Shown: in pieces, positions 56,836-64,000 of the stretch | How positions within the stretch are numbered: the stretch's first letter is position 1 | Layout: every line of letters starts with the position of its first letter | NCBI RefSeq assembly: GCF_035953295.1 | Contig: NZ_CP108370.1 | Location: forward strand, 5,485,001 to 5,549,000 | DNA: 64,000 nucleotides | Reading direction: 5' to 3' | From: Streptomyces sp. NBC_01335 | Lineage (GTDB): Bacteria > Actinomycetota > Actinomycetes > Streptomycetales > Streptomycetaceae | Notes under the pieces: generated by a model | What the model was told of the DNA's origin: nothing | Databases searched by the model: none | The model's input: only the letters and a program-made list of their open reading frames with translations | Position numbers and translations under genes: made by a program

Positions 56836-59160
56836 GTGGAGCGTGACGCTGAAGAGGCAGGGCGTACGGGGGACGACACGACGCGCAACGAGTTCGCGGG
56901 CACCGGCGGGCCCGTCGTCATGGGGCGGGACATCTACGGTGGCGTCACCATCCGGACGCCCGCACCTTCTCCCGCGGCGCAGGGGGACCCCGACCTCGCC
57001 AGAGCCGCCGACGACCTCGCGGCGGCGGTCGAACGCCAGTGGAGGCAAGAGGCCGCGCTGCGGCGTCTCAACGATCCCTACCCGCTTTCGGTGCGGTGGC
57101 GGCCGACGGATCCCGGGCTCCTGGAGCCCTGGCGTCTGCTGGTCGCGCTCGCCACCACCGGAGTCGGTCGGGCGGCCTCCGCCGAGCGGTCCGGTTGGGC
57201 GACCGGCCCGGAGGCGCTCTCGGGCGATGGCGGCGATCTGGTGAGCGTACTGGCCAAGGTCCCCACAGGCCGCCTGATCGTGCTCGGCGAACCCGGCTCC
57301 GGCAAAAGCGTCCTGCTGGTCCGACTGGTCCTGGACCTGCTCGCGCGTCGCAACCCCGGAGAACCGGTGCCGGTCCTTCTCCCCCTGGCCTCGTGGGACC
57401 CGGAGCAGGAGGATCTGGACCATTGGGTGGAGCAACGGCTGGGCATCGACTACCAGTGGCTCGGCGAAAACAACCGGACGGGCACCAGCAGGGGGCGTGA
57501 ACTGCTGGACGCCGGCTCGATCATGCTGGTGATGGACGGTCTGGACGAGATCCCCGATGGTGTCCGCGGACGAGCGATCGCCCGGATCAACGACACCCTG
57601 GGCTTCAACCCGGACCTCGGCATGGTGCTCAGCACCCGCAGCGCACCCTTCGCCGCCACCGTACGCCCCCCGAACGGGCGCGAGGTGCGAATGACCGGTG
57701 CGGCGGGCGTCACGCTGGAGCCGCTGGACCTGGCGACAGTCGCGACGTACCTGAAAGACTCCGCTGGCGGACCGGCCGACGAAGCGCGCTGGCAGGGAGT
57801 GTTCTCCACCCTGGCCGAAGGGCCGGGCGACCAGCCTCTGGGGCAGGTGCTCACGACACCGCTGATGGCGTATCTGGCCCGCGTCGCCTACTCCTCCCCG
57901 TCGTCCGCCCCGGCGGGCCGCCCGGACGAGCTTCTGGACCTCACACGGTTTCCCACGCGGGCCAGTATCCAGGCGCACCTGCTCGACTCCTACGTCCCCG
58001 CCTCCTACGCACGGCGCGAGACCGCGGTTCCGGCCGGGCGCCATGGGCAGCCGCGCTGGTGGACCACCGGGGAGGCGGTTCCGTTCCTCTCCTTCCTCGC
58101 CAACGACCTGGAGCACCGCCAGCAGGGAACCACCGACTTCGGATGGTGGACCCTCGCCGACGCGGCGCCGAGAATCCTGGCGGGAGTCGCCGTCGGTCTC
58201 GTGGCGGTACCGGCGGGCGTGGTGATGCCGTTCGGCGCCTGGCTCGGGGTCGGCATGCTGGTGGGGGTCGGCGTGGCGTTGATCGGCCGCCGGTGGAGTC
58301 TTCCCACCCGGAGCTTCAACCGCGGGCTTGCGGGGGGACTGGCAGGCAGCGTTCTCGGCTCCGCTGCGGGCCTCGGTATGCGCTACCTGCTCGGGATCGA
58401 CAGCCCGGCAGGCTATCTGGTCAGCGGGCTCGCGCTGGGCCTGGTGCCCGGGTTCCTCGGAGGCTTTCGGGCCGGGCTGGCGGGTGGCGTCGCGGCGTCC
58501 TTCGTCGGCGCGTTCGTCGGCGAACCCGAGATGGGAGAACCGGCCTCGCTGGTCAACAGCATTGGGTTCGCGGTCGCTGCCGCCTGCGTGGTCACCCTGG
58601 GCCGCAGCCGGATGCCTGCCCGGGGGCTGCGCTGGTCACCGCTCGGCGTACTCACCGGCATGGGCGGCGGACTCGTTCTCGGGGTCGCCGTCACCGTGCA
58701 GGCCGACGCGCGCTCAGGGCTCCTGTCCGGGATCGTCGCCGCAGTGGGAGGCTCCTTCGGCGCGGGTCTGGAAGCCAGACCGGCCGAGGCCACGGTCGCT
58801 GCCGGCCCGCAGACCGTTTTGGACCAGGACCGGGTCACGTTCTGGACCACGGCCATGGCGGGAGGGCTCGCCATCGGCGTGGCGGCGGTGCTCGTCATCG
58901 GATCGGTCATGGGGCCGTGGCGGGGCATGCTGGTCGGCGTGGCCGATGGCCTGGCGACCGGCCTGGCGTGGGGTTTTCTTCAGGCCAGGTACGGATCGTT
59001 CACGCTCGCCCGATGGTGGCTCGCCCTGCACGGAAAGGTGCCGTTGCGGTTGATGCCGTTCCTTGCGGACGCGCATCGACGAGGGGTGCTGAGGCAGGTC
59101 GGAGCCACGTACCAGTTGCGCCACGCCGAACTGCAGCGTCGACTCGCGGGAGGAGAGTGA
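56836..59160 (+). CDS. NACHT-domain NLR-like ATPase with N-terminal amyloid-type motif and polytopic membrane C-terminus
   Basis: A 774-residue protein. Residues 18-40 hold the motif GPVVMGRDIYGGVTIR in a Gly/Asn context, resembling RHIM-like bacterial amyloid-signalling motifs. Residues about 45-140 are helical. A NACHT ATPase follows: Walker A GEPGSGKS (151-158), Walker B VMDGLDE (Asp234, Asp237, Glu238) and a conserved LSTRS Arg. Residues about 449-715 form 8-10 Gly-rich membrane helices rather than TPR or WD repeats, and the end (YQLRHAELQRRLA) is common in Streptomyces NACHT proteins. GTG 56836 has GGGGGA 6 nt upstream; an ATG at 56731 would add 35 residues. It is convergent with the small Bell-like gene that shares the motif. 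Confidence 0.8.
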   Translation: MERDAEEAGRTGDDTTRNEFAGTGGPVVMGRDIYGGVTIRTPAPSPAAQGDPDLARAADDLAAAVERQWRQEAALRRLNDPYPLSVRWRPTDPGLLEPWRLLVALATTGVGRAASAERSGWATGPEALSGDGGDLVSVLAKVPTGRLIVLGEPGSGKSVLLVRLVLDLLARRNPGEPVPVLLPLASWDPEQEDLDHWVEQRLGIDYQWLGENNRTGTSRGRELLDAGSIMLVMDGLDEIPDGVRGRAIARINDTLGFNPDLGMVLSTRSAPFAATVRPPNGREVRMTGAAGVTLEPLDLATVATYLKDSAGGPADEARWQGVFSTLAEGPGDQPLGQVLTTPLMAYLARVAYSSPSSAPAGRPDELLDLTRFPTRASIQAHLLDSYVPASYARRETAVPAGRHGQPRWWTTGEAVPFLSFLANDLEHRQQGTTDFGWWTLADAAPRILAGVAVGLVAVPAGVVMPFGAWLGVGMLVGVGVALIGRRWSLPTRSFNRGLAGGLAGSVLGSAAGLGMRYLLGIDSPAGYLVSGLALGLVPGFLGGFRAGLAGGVAASFVGAFVGEPEMGEPASLVNSIGFAVAAACVVTLGRSRMPARGLRWSPLGVLTGMGGGLVLGVAVTVQADARSGLLSGIVAAVGGSFGAGLEARPAEATVAAGPQTVLDQDRVTFWTTAMAGGLAIGVAAVLVIGSVMGPWRGMLVGVADGLATGLAWGFLQARYGSFTLARWWLALHGKVPLRLMPFLADAHRRGVLRQVGATYQLRHAELQRRLAGGE

Positions 59161-59187
59161 GCCGCCGCGTTCTGCCTCCGGCGCCCC

Positions 59188-59688
59188 TCATTCCCTCCGG
59201 GGATCGTCGTCCGCACCGGGAGACGGCGGTTCACCGTACGAGGGCGTGTCGGCCCGTGTGTCCGCACCGCGGGTGCCGGGCTCGGCCGAATCACGGGTGG
59301 TGACGCTGGGGCCGAAAAAATCCCTGCCCATGAGGACCGGGCCGTAATGGGTTCCTCCGCTGATGTGGTTCGTCACTCCGTTCCGGCCGATCTCCTCCGG
59401 CCGGGCCGTCCGGCGCCATTCCTCCAGAGCGAGACGGAAGTCCGCGTCGATCACGGCTCGCACGGCGAGGGCCGTGCTCAGCCGCTGAGCCCGTTCCAAC
59501 TCGCCAGGAGCCTCCGCCAGAGCCGCGAGTTCGTCCTCACCGGAGCTCACCACGAGCGAATCGTCCGTATCGCCGCGCCGGAAGGGAAGACGCAACAGCT
59601 CGCTCAGACCGGTCCACGCCTGTCGGCCCGCCTCGGTTCCCACACCACCGGCCAGTGCAGCCAGCACGGCTGCCGAGATCGGGTCCAT
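59188..59688 (-). CDS. Bell-like effector protein with C-terminal amyloid-type motif
   Basis: A 166-residue protein. Residues 1-95 begin MDPISAAVLAALAGGVGTEAG and form hydrophobic then amphipathic helices with a short basic LPFRRG, as in the Bell domain proposed as the executor of bacterial NLR amyloid systems. Residues 107-132 (NHISGGTHYGPVLMGRDFFG and following) repeat the motif found near the N-terminus of the convergent NACHT protein, with G-P-V-x-M-G-R-D-x-x-G conserved in both. A disordered acidic tail ends it. ATG 59688 has GAGGAG upstream. It lies 134 bp after the response regulator on the same strand. The role as a membrane-active effector is inferred. Confidence 0.72.
   Translation of the reverse strand: MDPISAAVLAALAGGVGTEAGRQAWTGLSELLRLPFRRGDTDDSLVVSSGEDELAALAEAPGELERAQRLSTALAVRAVIDADFRLALEEWRRTARPEEIGRNGVTNHISGGTHYGPVLMGRDFFGPSVTTRDSAEPGTRGADTRADTPSYGEPPSPGADDDPRRE
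59293..59370 (-). other. Amyloid-type signalling motif of the Bell-like protein
   Basis: Codons for residues 107-132. They match the NACHT motif (56887-56955, residues 18-40) at the core G-P-V-[VL]-M-G-R-D-[IF]-[YF]-G, and the flanks share NxxxG before and VTxR after. In many RHIM-like motifs a Gln sits near the Met; both partners lack it. Confidence 0.65.
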
Positions 59689-59822
59689 CGTCACTCCTCG
59701 GTCATGGGTCTGTCGCCGCGTCGCCCGCTCGCCCACCGGGCGATGGACGCGCACCACCGAGCATGCCCCGTACACGGGCGGCCTGACCCGCCCGCACGGA
59801 AAATGGTGCGGACCAAAAGGCC

Positions 59823-60497
59823 TCAGTGCGCCTCCGGCACCCACCGGTAGTGCAGCTCCGGCCGTCCGACCTGGCCGTAGTGCGGCCGGCGGGCGGCCCG
59901 GCCGAGACCGACGAGGTGTTCCAGGTAACGGCGTGCGGTGATGCGGGAGATGCCCAGCGCCTCGCCGGTGGCCGCCGCAGTCACCCCGTCCGGCGCCCCG
60001 CGCAGCTCACGGGTGACCGCTTCCAGCGTGGGGGCGCTCAGCCCCTTCGGCAGCGCGGCCGGGTGCGGTGCGCGCAGCACCCCGAGCGCCCGGTCCACCT
60101 CCTCCTGGCCGCTCGCCTCCCCGGCCGCCGCCCGGAACTCCGCGTACCGCACCAGCCGGTCCCGCAGCGTCGGGTAGGTGAACGGCTTCAGCACGTACTG
60201 CACCACCCCCAGCGAGACACCCTCACGCACCACCGCGAGGTCCCTCGCCGAGGTCACCGCGATCACGTCGGCGCCGTGCCCGGCCGCCCGCAGCGCGCGC
60301 AGCAGCTGGAGCCCGTGGCCGTCGGGGAGGTAGAGGTCGAGCAGCAGCAGATCGACGGGCTCCCGGTCCAGCGCCCGTACCGCCTCCGCCCGCGTGTGCG
60401 CCACCGCCGCCACCTCGAAGCCCTCCACCCGTGCGACGTACATCCGGTGGGCGTCGGCGGCCACCGGATCGTCCTCCACCACCAGGACCCGGATCAT
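59823..60497 (-). CDS. CitB/DpiA-type response regulator
   Basis: A 224-residue regulator. The receiver domain has the phospho-acceptor Asp54 in LLLLDLYLPDG, acidic EDD at 8-10 and Lys in VLKPF. The C-terminal helix-turn-helix (AATGEALGISRITARRYLEHL) is of the citrate/malate family. It overlaps the sensor kinase gene by four bases. Such systems control uptake of C4- or tricarboxylic acids. Confidence 0.93.
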   Translation of the reverse strand: MIRVLVVEDDPVAADAHRMYVARVEGFEVAAVAHTRAEAVRALDREPVDLLLLDLYLPDGHGLQLLRALRAAGHGADVIAVTSARDLAVVREGVSLGVVQYVLKPFTYPTLRDRLVRYAEFRAAAGEASGQEEVDRALGVLRAPHPAALPKGLSAPTLEAVTRELRGAPDGVTAAATGEALGISRITARRYLEHLVGLGRAARRPHYGQVGRPELHYRWVPEAH

Positions 60498-62206
60498 GCG
60501 CGCTCTCCCGCCGTGCTCGTGGTGCTCGTAGCGCCGTTTCCGCGGCCCGTACGGTCCCCGATCGGCAGGCGTACGGAGAACTCCGCGCCCCCGTCCGGAC
60601 CCCGCCCCAGCTCCACCGTCCCGCCGTTGCGCCGCACGGTCTGGCGGACCAGCGCGAGGCCGAGCCCCCGCCCGCTGCCGTGCGTCGACCAGCCGGTACG
60701 GAACACCGCCTCGGCGTCGTCCCGCCCGATGCCGGGGCCGTTGTCCGCCACCTTCAGCAGCAGCTCCCGGGCGTCGGCCCCAGCGACGGCCGTCACCGTG
60801 ACCCGGGGGCGGGCGGGTACGTGCGCGGCGGCCGGGTCCTCGCCGCGCGGGGCGGGGACGACGGCCACCGGTGCGCCCGGGCCCTCGGCCGCCGCGTCCA
60901 GCGCGTTGTCGATCAGATTGCCCAGCACGGTCACCAGGTCCCGCTGCGCCAGGGTGTCGGGCAGCACCCCGTCGTCGATCCGGCTGTCCTCGGCCAGCAC
61001 CAGCTCCACCCCGCGCTCGTTCGCCTGGGCCGCCTTGCCCAGCAGCAGCGCCGCGAGCACAGGTTCGGCGACCGAGCCCACCACCCGGTCCGTCAGCACC
61101 TGGGCCAGCTCCAGCTCGGCGGTCGCGAACCCCACCGCCTCCTCGGCGCGGCCGAGTTCGATCAGCGACACCACCGTGTGCAACCGGTTCGCCGCCTCGT
61201 GCGCCTGCGCGCGGAGCGCCTGCGAGAAACCCCGCTCCGAGTCCAACTCGCCCGACAGTGCCTGAAGTTCGGTGTGGTCCCGCAGTGTCACCACGGTGCC
61301 CCGCTGCTCACCGCCCACCACCGGCCGGGAGTTCAGCACGATCACCCGGTCCGCCGTCAGATGGAGCTCGTCCACGCGCGGCTCGGACGCCAGCAGCGCC
61401 CCGGTCAGCGAGGGCGGCAGCGCCAGCGCGTCCGCCTTCCGGCCGACCGCCTCGGACCCCAGCCCCAGCAGTTCGCGGCCCGCGTCGTTGATCAACGCGA
61501 TCCTCCGCTGCCCGTCCAGCATCAGCAGCCCCTCGCGCACCGCGTGCAGAGCGGCCTCGTGGTAGTCGTGCATCCGGCTCAGCTCCGCCGCGTTCATCCC
61601 GTGCGTGTGGCGGCGCAGCCGGGCGTTGATCACGTACGTACCGATCCCGCCGAGCGCCAGCGCACCCGCCGCCGCGAGGCTCAGCGCCCGCAGCTGTGCC
61701 CGCACCTGGGTGGAGACCCGCTCCACGGTGATGCCCGCGCTGACCAGCCCGGTGATCCGGCCCCCGTCGCGGACCGGGGTGACCACCCGGATCGACGGGC
61801 CGAGCGTGCCCGTGTACGTCTCCTCGAACGTCTCGCCCTTCAACGCCCGCGCGGTGTGCCCGAGGAAGGTCTCGCCGATGCGCGACCTGTCCGGATGCGT
61901 CCAGCGCACGCCGTGCGGGTCCATGATCGTCACGAACGCGATCCCGGTGTCCGCACGGACCTGTTCCGCGTACGGCTGGAGCGCCGAGGACGGGTCCGGG
62001 GTACGGATCGCCTCCCGCACGGAGGGCGACCCGGCGATCGCCACCGCCGCCGCCCGCACCTGCCGCCGCGCGGTCTCCTCGGCCCGCGCGGAGCCGGAGA
62101 CGTACGCGAAGAACGCCCCGCCGGCCACCACGGCGGCGATCAGGACGACCTGCATGGCGAAGAGCTGACCGGCCAGGCTGCGGGGACGGGGGCGGAAGGA
62201 ACGCAT
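60494..62206 (-). CDS. DcuS/CitA-type sensor histidine kinase
   Basis: A 570-residue kinase: membrane helix 1 (about 14-36), extracytoplasmic single-Cache sensor (38-172), helix 2 (174-194), a PAS domain (about 214-315), a short dimerisation helix with the phospho-acceptor His336 in QAHEAANRLHTV, and an ATPase domain with NLIDNALDAA and DNGPGIG plus GRGLGLAL. This is the classical organic-acid sensor layout. No matching transporter gene is next to it. It is coupled to its regulator by an ATGA overlap. Confidence 0.94.
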   Translation of the reverse strand: MRSFRPRPRSLAGQLFAMQVVLIAAVVAGGAFFAYVSGSARAEETARRQVRAAAVAIAGSPSVREAIRTPDPSSALQPYAEQVRADTGIAFVTIMDPHGVRWTHPDRSRIGETFLGHTARALKGETFEETYTGTLGPSIRVVTPVRDGGRITGLVSAGITVERVSTQVRAQLRALSLAAAGALALGGIGTYVINARLRRHTHGMNAAELSRMHDYHEAALHAVREGLLMLDGQRRIALINDAGRELLGLGSEAVGRKADALALPPSLTGALLASEPRVDELHLTADRVIVLNSRPVVGGEQRGTVVTLRDHTELQALSGELDSERGFSQALRAQAHEAANRLHTVVSLIELGRAEEAVGFATAELELAQVLTDRVVGSVAEPVLAALLLGKAAQANERGVELVLAEDSRIDDGVLPDTLAQRDLVTVLGNLIDNALDAAAEGPGAPVAVVPAPRGEDPAAAHVPARPRVTVTAVAGADARELLLKVADNGPGIGRDDAEAVFRTGWSTHGSGRGLGLALVRQTVRRNGGTVELGRGPDGGAEFSVRLPIGDRTGRGNGATSTTSTAGERA

Positions 62207-62227
62207 GGCGGACAGTGTGCCCCGGGT

Positions 62228-62297
62228 GCGGTGACCTGGGTGAGGCGCGGTGACCGGCGTGGGGTGACCGGGGCAGGTGCGGTGACCGGGGTGAGGC
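62228..62297. repeat. Imperfect repeats containing GGTGACC
   Basis: GGTGACC occurs at 62230-62236, 62249-62255, 62263-62269 and 62281-62287 (spacings 19, 14 and 18 bp), each followed by a G-rich stretch. It lies just upstream of the sensor kinase start, opposite the hydrolase promoter, and is a small degenerate minisatellite or a cluster of binding sites. Confidence 0.6.
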
Positions 62298-62375
62298 GGG
62301 AGGGGCGGCGAAGGGCTGGTTCGGCCTGCGGCGAAAGGAGTTTTCGCGGTACGGGCGCCCGGATATTTTCCCGGT

Positions 62376-63089
62376 ATGACCGATCACCGCACCGTCGACG
62401 TCGGAGGCGTACGGCTGGCCTACCAGGTCTCAGGACCTGCGGACGCCCCGCCGCTCGTCCTGCTGCACGCACTCGGCATGGACTCCTCGGACTGGGACGC
62501 CGTGGCCCCCGTCCTCGCCCGACGCCGCCGCGTCCACGCCCTCGACCTGCGCGGCCACGGCCGGAGCGAGTGGCCCGGCACGTACTCGTTGGAGCTCATG
62601 CGGGACGACGTGCTCGGCTTCCTGGACGCGCTGGCTCTCGACCGGGTGGACCTGGTGGGGCACTCGCTGGGCGGGATCGTCGCCTACCTCCTCGCCGAGG
62701 AGCACCCGGGGCGGGTGCACCGCCTCGTCCTGGAGGACGTCCCCGCCCCGCACCCCCGGGAGCGGACCGTACCGACCAGACCGGAGGGCGAGCTGACGTT
62801 CGACTGGGACATGGTCCTGGCCGTCAAGCCGCAACTCGACACCCCTGAAGCGCAGTGGCTGGAGCGCCTCGGCCGGATCACCGCCGAGACCCTCGTCGTG
62901 GGCGGCGGGCCGGGCAGCCACGTGCCCCAGGACGGCGTGGCCGACCTGGCCCGTCGCGTTCCGCACGGGCGGCTCGTCACCATCGGGGCCGGGCACCTGA
63001 TCCACCGGGCCGAACCGGAGGAGTTCACGCGGACCGTCGTGGAGTTCCTGTGGCCGGAGGGGGGAGCGGACCCGGGACCGAGAGCCTGA
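62376..63089 (+). CDS. Alpha/beta hydrolase
   Basis: A 237-residue alpha/beta-hydrolase fold protein. The oxyanion-loop region is LLHALGMDSSDWD, the nucleophile Ser lies in VGHSLGG and the catalytic His is in GAGHLIHRAEP. The lid segment between strands is short. It has no signal peptide. The substrate is unknown; 3-oxoadipate enol-lactonase or haloperoxidase-like enzymes are the usual nearest labels, which I do not assign. Confidence 0.88.
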   Translation: MTDHRTVDVGGVRLAYQVSGPADAPPLVLLHALGMDSSDWDAVAPVLARRRRVHALDLRGHGRSEWPGTYSLELMRDDVLGFLDALALDRVDLVGHSLGGIVAYLLAEEHPGRVHRLVLEDVPAPHPRERTVPTRPEGELTFDWDMVLAVKPQLDTPEAQWLERLGRITAETLVVGGGPGSHVPQDGVADLARRVPHGRLVTIGAGHLIHRAEPEEFTRTVVEFLWPEGGADPGPRA

Positions 63090-63134
63090 CCCGTGCCCAC
63101 GGTGCGAGCGGGCCGTCTTCCCGGCCTGGGGCCG

Positions 63135-63776
63135 TCAGCCGATGCCGGCCGGCAGGTCCCAGGATCGGGGCCGGTCGAGGGCCTCCCACTCCTCCCGGAG
63201 CAGCGCGTGCACCGCGAGGTCGTGCCGGCGCCCCTGGTGCAGGCAGGCGGAGCGGCGTACCCCCTCGCGCACGAAACCGGCCCCGGCCAGGGCGCCCAGT
63301 GCCGCGGTGTTCGTGGTGTGGGTCTCGGCCTCGACGCGGTGCAGCGGCAGTTCACCGAAGCCGAGGTCGACCAGCGCGTCCACGGCGGCGGTGCCGTGCC
63401 CCTGCCCACGGTGGCCGGGGTCCAGCATCAGCATGATCGCGGCCGAACCGTCGACCAAGTTCTGTTCGGTCAGGGCGATGTGACCGATGGGAGTGCCGTC
63501 GGGGAGCAGGACGAGGAAGTCGTCGCGGTCCCCGTCTTCCTGGTCGCTCTCGACGCGCTCGCGTACCGCCGACAGCGAACGCGGCCACGTGCCGACCTGG
63601 CGGGCGGTGACGGGGTCGGAGCGCCAGGCGTGTATCAGCTCGGCGTCGTCGGGGTTCAACGGCGCGAAGGCGACGCCCCGGCCCCGCCAGCAGACGGTCC
63701 GGAGCAGCTCGGTATCCCCGTCCTCCGACTCCGCGTCGGCCTCGGTCTCTTCCGCCACTGTTCTGGTTTCGGTCAT
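63135..63776 (-). CDS. GNAT-family N-acetyltransferase (RimJ/RimL-like)
   Basis: A 213-residue acetyltransferase. After an acidic N-terminus the GNAT fold begins at VAFAPLNPDDAELIHAW; the acetyl-CoA loop is GHRGQGHGTAA and the NTAALGALAGAGFVREG helix is the conserved motif B region. The C-terminus ends DRPRSWDLPAGIG. It likely acetylates a protein N-terminus, an amine or an antibiotic; the target is unknown. Convergent with the hydrolase gene. Confidence 0.87.
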   Translation of the reverse strand: MTETRTVAEETEADAESEDGDTELLRTVCWRGRGVAFAPLNPDDAELIHAWRSDPVTARQVGTWPRSLSAVRERVESDQEDGDRDDFLVLLPDGTPIGHIALTEQNLVDGSAAIMLMLDPGHRGQGHGTAAVDALVDLGFGELPLHRVEAETHTTNTAALGALAGAGFVREGVRRSACLHQGRRHDLAVHALLREEWEALDRPRSWDLPAGIG

Positions 63777-64000
63777 GGGCGGAGGCTAACGGCACCGCAC
63801 ACCGGTGGCCAGGCGGTTTCGGCCCCGCCGCTTCCGTCCGCGTCACGCGGCCAGGAACGGTGTGAGCGCCACGGGGGCGCGTGAACGTTATGAACGCAAG
63901 GGTGACCCGCGCCACGGCTCGGTGGATAGTCACCGGGGCCCCAGGGACTGGAGCCGGTACGCGCCCCGACGACGGGACCCGTACGTGCGTGCCCCGGACA
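63777..64000. other. Right-edge region, possible gene start
   Basis: No gene is firmly supported. A frame opens at ATG 63890 (GGGGG upstream) and runs off the window for 37 codons, with an Arg/Thr-rich product I do not recognise. A GTG near 63985 is an alternative start for a gene beyond the edge. Confidence 0.25.

Noticed and set aside
59823..62206. Two-component system as part of the NACHT/Bell module
   Set aside because: It is on the same strand as the Bell-like gene, but a 134 bp gap with space for a promoter lies between them and the system is a standard organic-acid sensor pair. Position alone is weak evidence.
62228..62297. Possible CRISPR-like array
   Set aside because: Units are short, spacing is irregular (14-19 bp), spacers are nearly identical and there are no cas genes.

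Overview
The window is a 64 kb stretch of a Streptomyces chromosome. The DNA is very GC-rich, GTG and TTG starts are common, and intergenic gaps often hold long GC hairpins. It carries Streptomyces hallmark genes: the cytoskeletal pair scy/filP, NucS, a CBM2-FnIII-GH18 chitinase, a GT2/GlxA pair and icmA. From memory, the gene order follows the S. coelicolor core chromosome from the atp operon to pfkA (about SCO5365 to SCO5426). The clearest departures are a cslA-glxA-GH6 block at 36.5-41.5 kb and an NLR-like gene pair at 56.8-59.7 kb. I saw no tRNA, rRNA, CRISPR array, transposase or integrase.

Layout. 1-8.8 kb: end of a WecA-like transferase, then the complete F1Fo ATP synthase operon atpIBEFHAGDC. 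8.9-20.5 kb: DUF2550, chitinase, cobalamin adenosyltransferase, 3-hydroxyacyl-CoA dehydrogenase, a STAS protein, a large membrane-anchored P-loop protein, NucS, an LLM oxidoreductase and small conserved genes. 20.5-29.7 kb, minus strand: two tandem ABC ATPase/permease pairs, then FilP and Scy. 29.9-36.3 kb: methylmalonyl-CoA epimerase, thiolase, MeaB, a MarR regulator, three overlapping AIM24-family genes, DUF3817 and a thiamine-binding protein. 36.5-41.5 kb: cellulose-synthase-like GT2, radical copper oxidase GlxA and a convergent GH6 glucanase. 41.7-46.6 kb: a second MarR gene, a second DUF3817, icmA, TetR and a thioredoxin-TPR protein. 47.2-50 kb: an uncharacterised three-gene cell-surface operon. 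50.1-56.5 kb: pyk, ackA and pta, divergent from pfkA. 56.8-59.7 kb: the NACHT/Bell pair. 59.8-63.8 kb: a CitB-type two-component system, an alpha/beta hydrolase and a GNAT acetyltransferase.

How the genes work together. PduO (adenosylcobalamin synthesis), MeaB (mutase chaperone), methylmalonyl-CoA epimerase, thiolase, 3-hydroxyacyl-CoA dehydrogenase and IcmA form a dispersed set for acyl-CoA and B12-dependent carbon-skeleton metabolism. Pyk, AckA, Pta and PfkA control glycolytic flux and acetate overflow. Scy and FilP organise the hyphal tip, where CslA/GlxA glycan is expected to be made.

The most notable finding is the convergent pair at 56.8-59.7 kb. A NACHT ATPase with a polytopic membrane C-terminus carries a short motif near its N-terminus (G-P-V-x-M-G-R-D-x-x-G). 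The same motif occurs near the C-terminus of a small neighbouring protein whose N-terminus looks like a Bell effector domain. This matches the logic of bacterial amyloid-signalling NLR/effector systems and is a good candidate for an uncharacterised regulated-cell-death or defence module.
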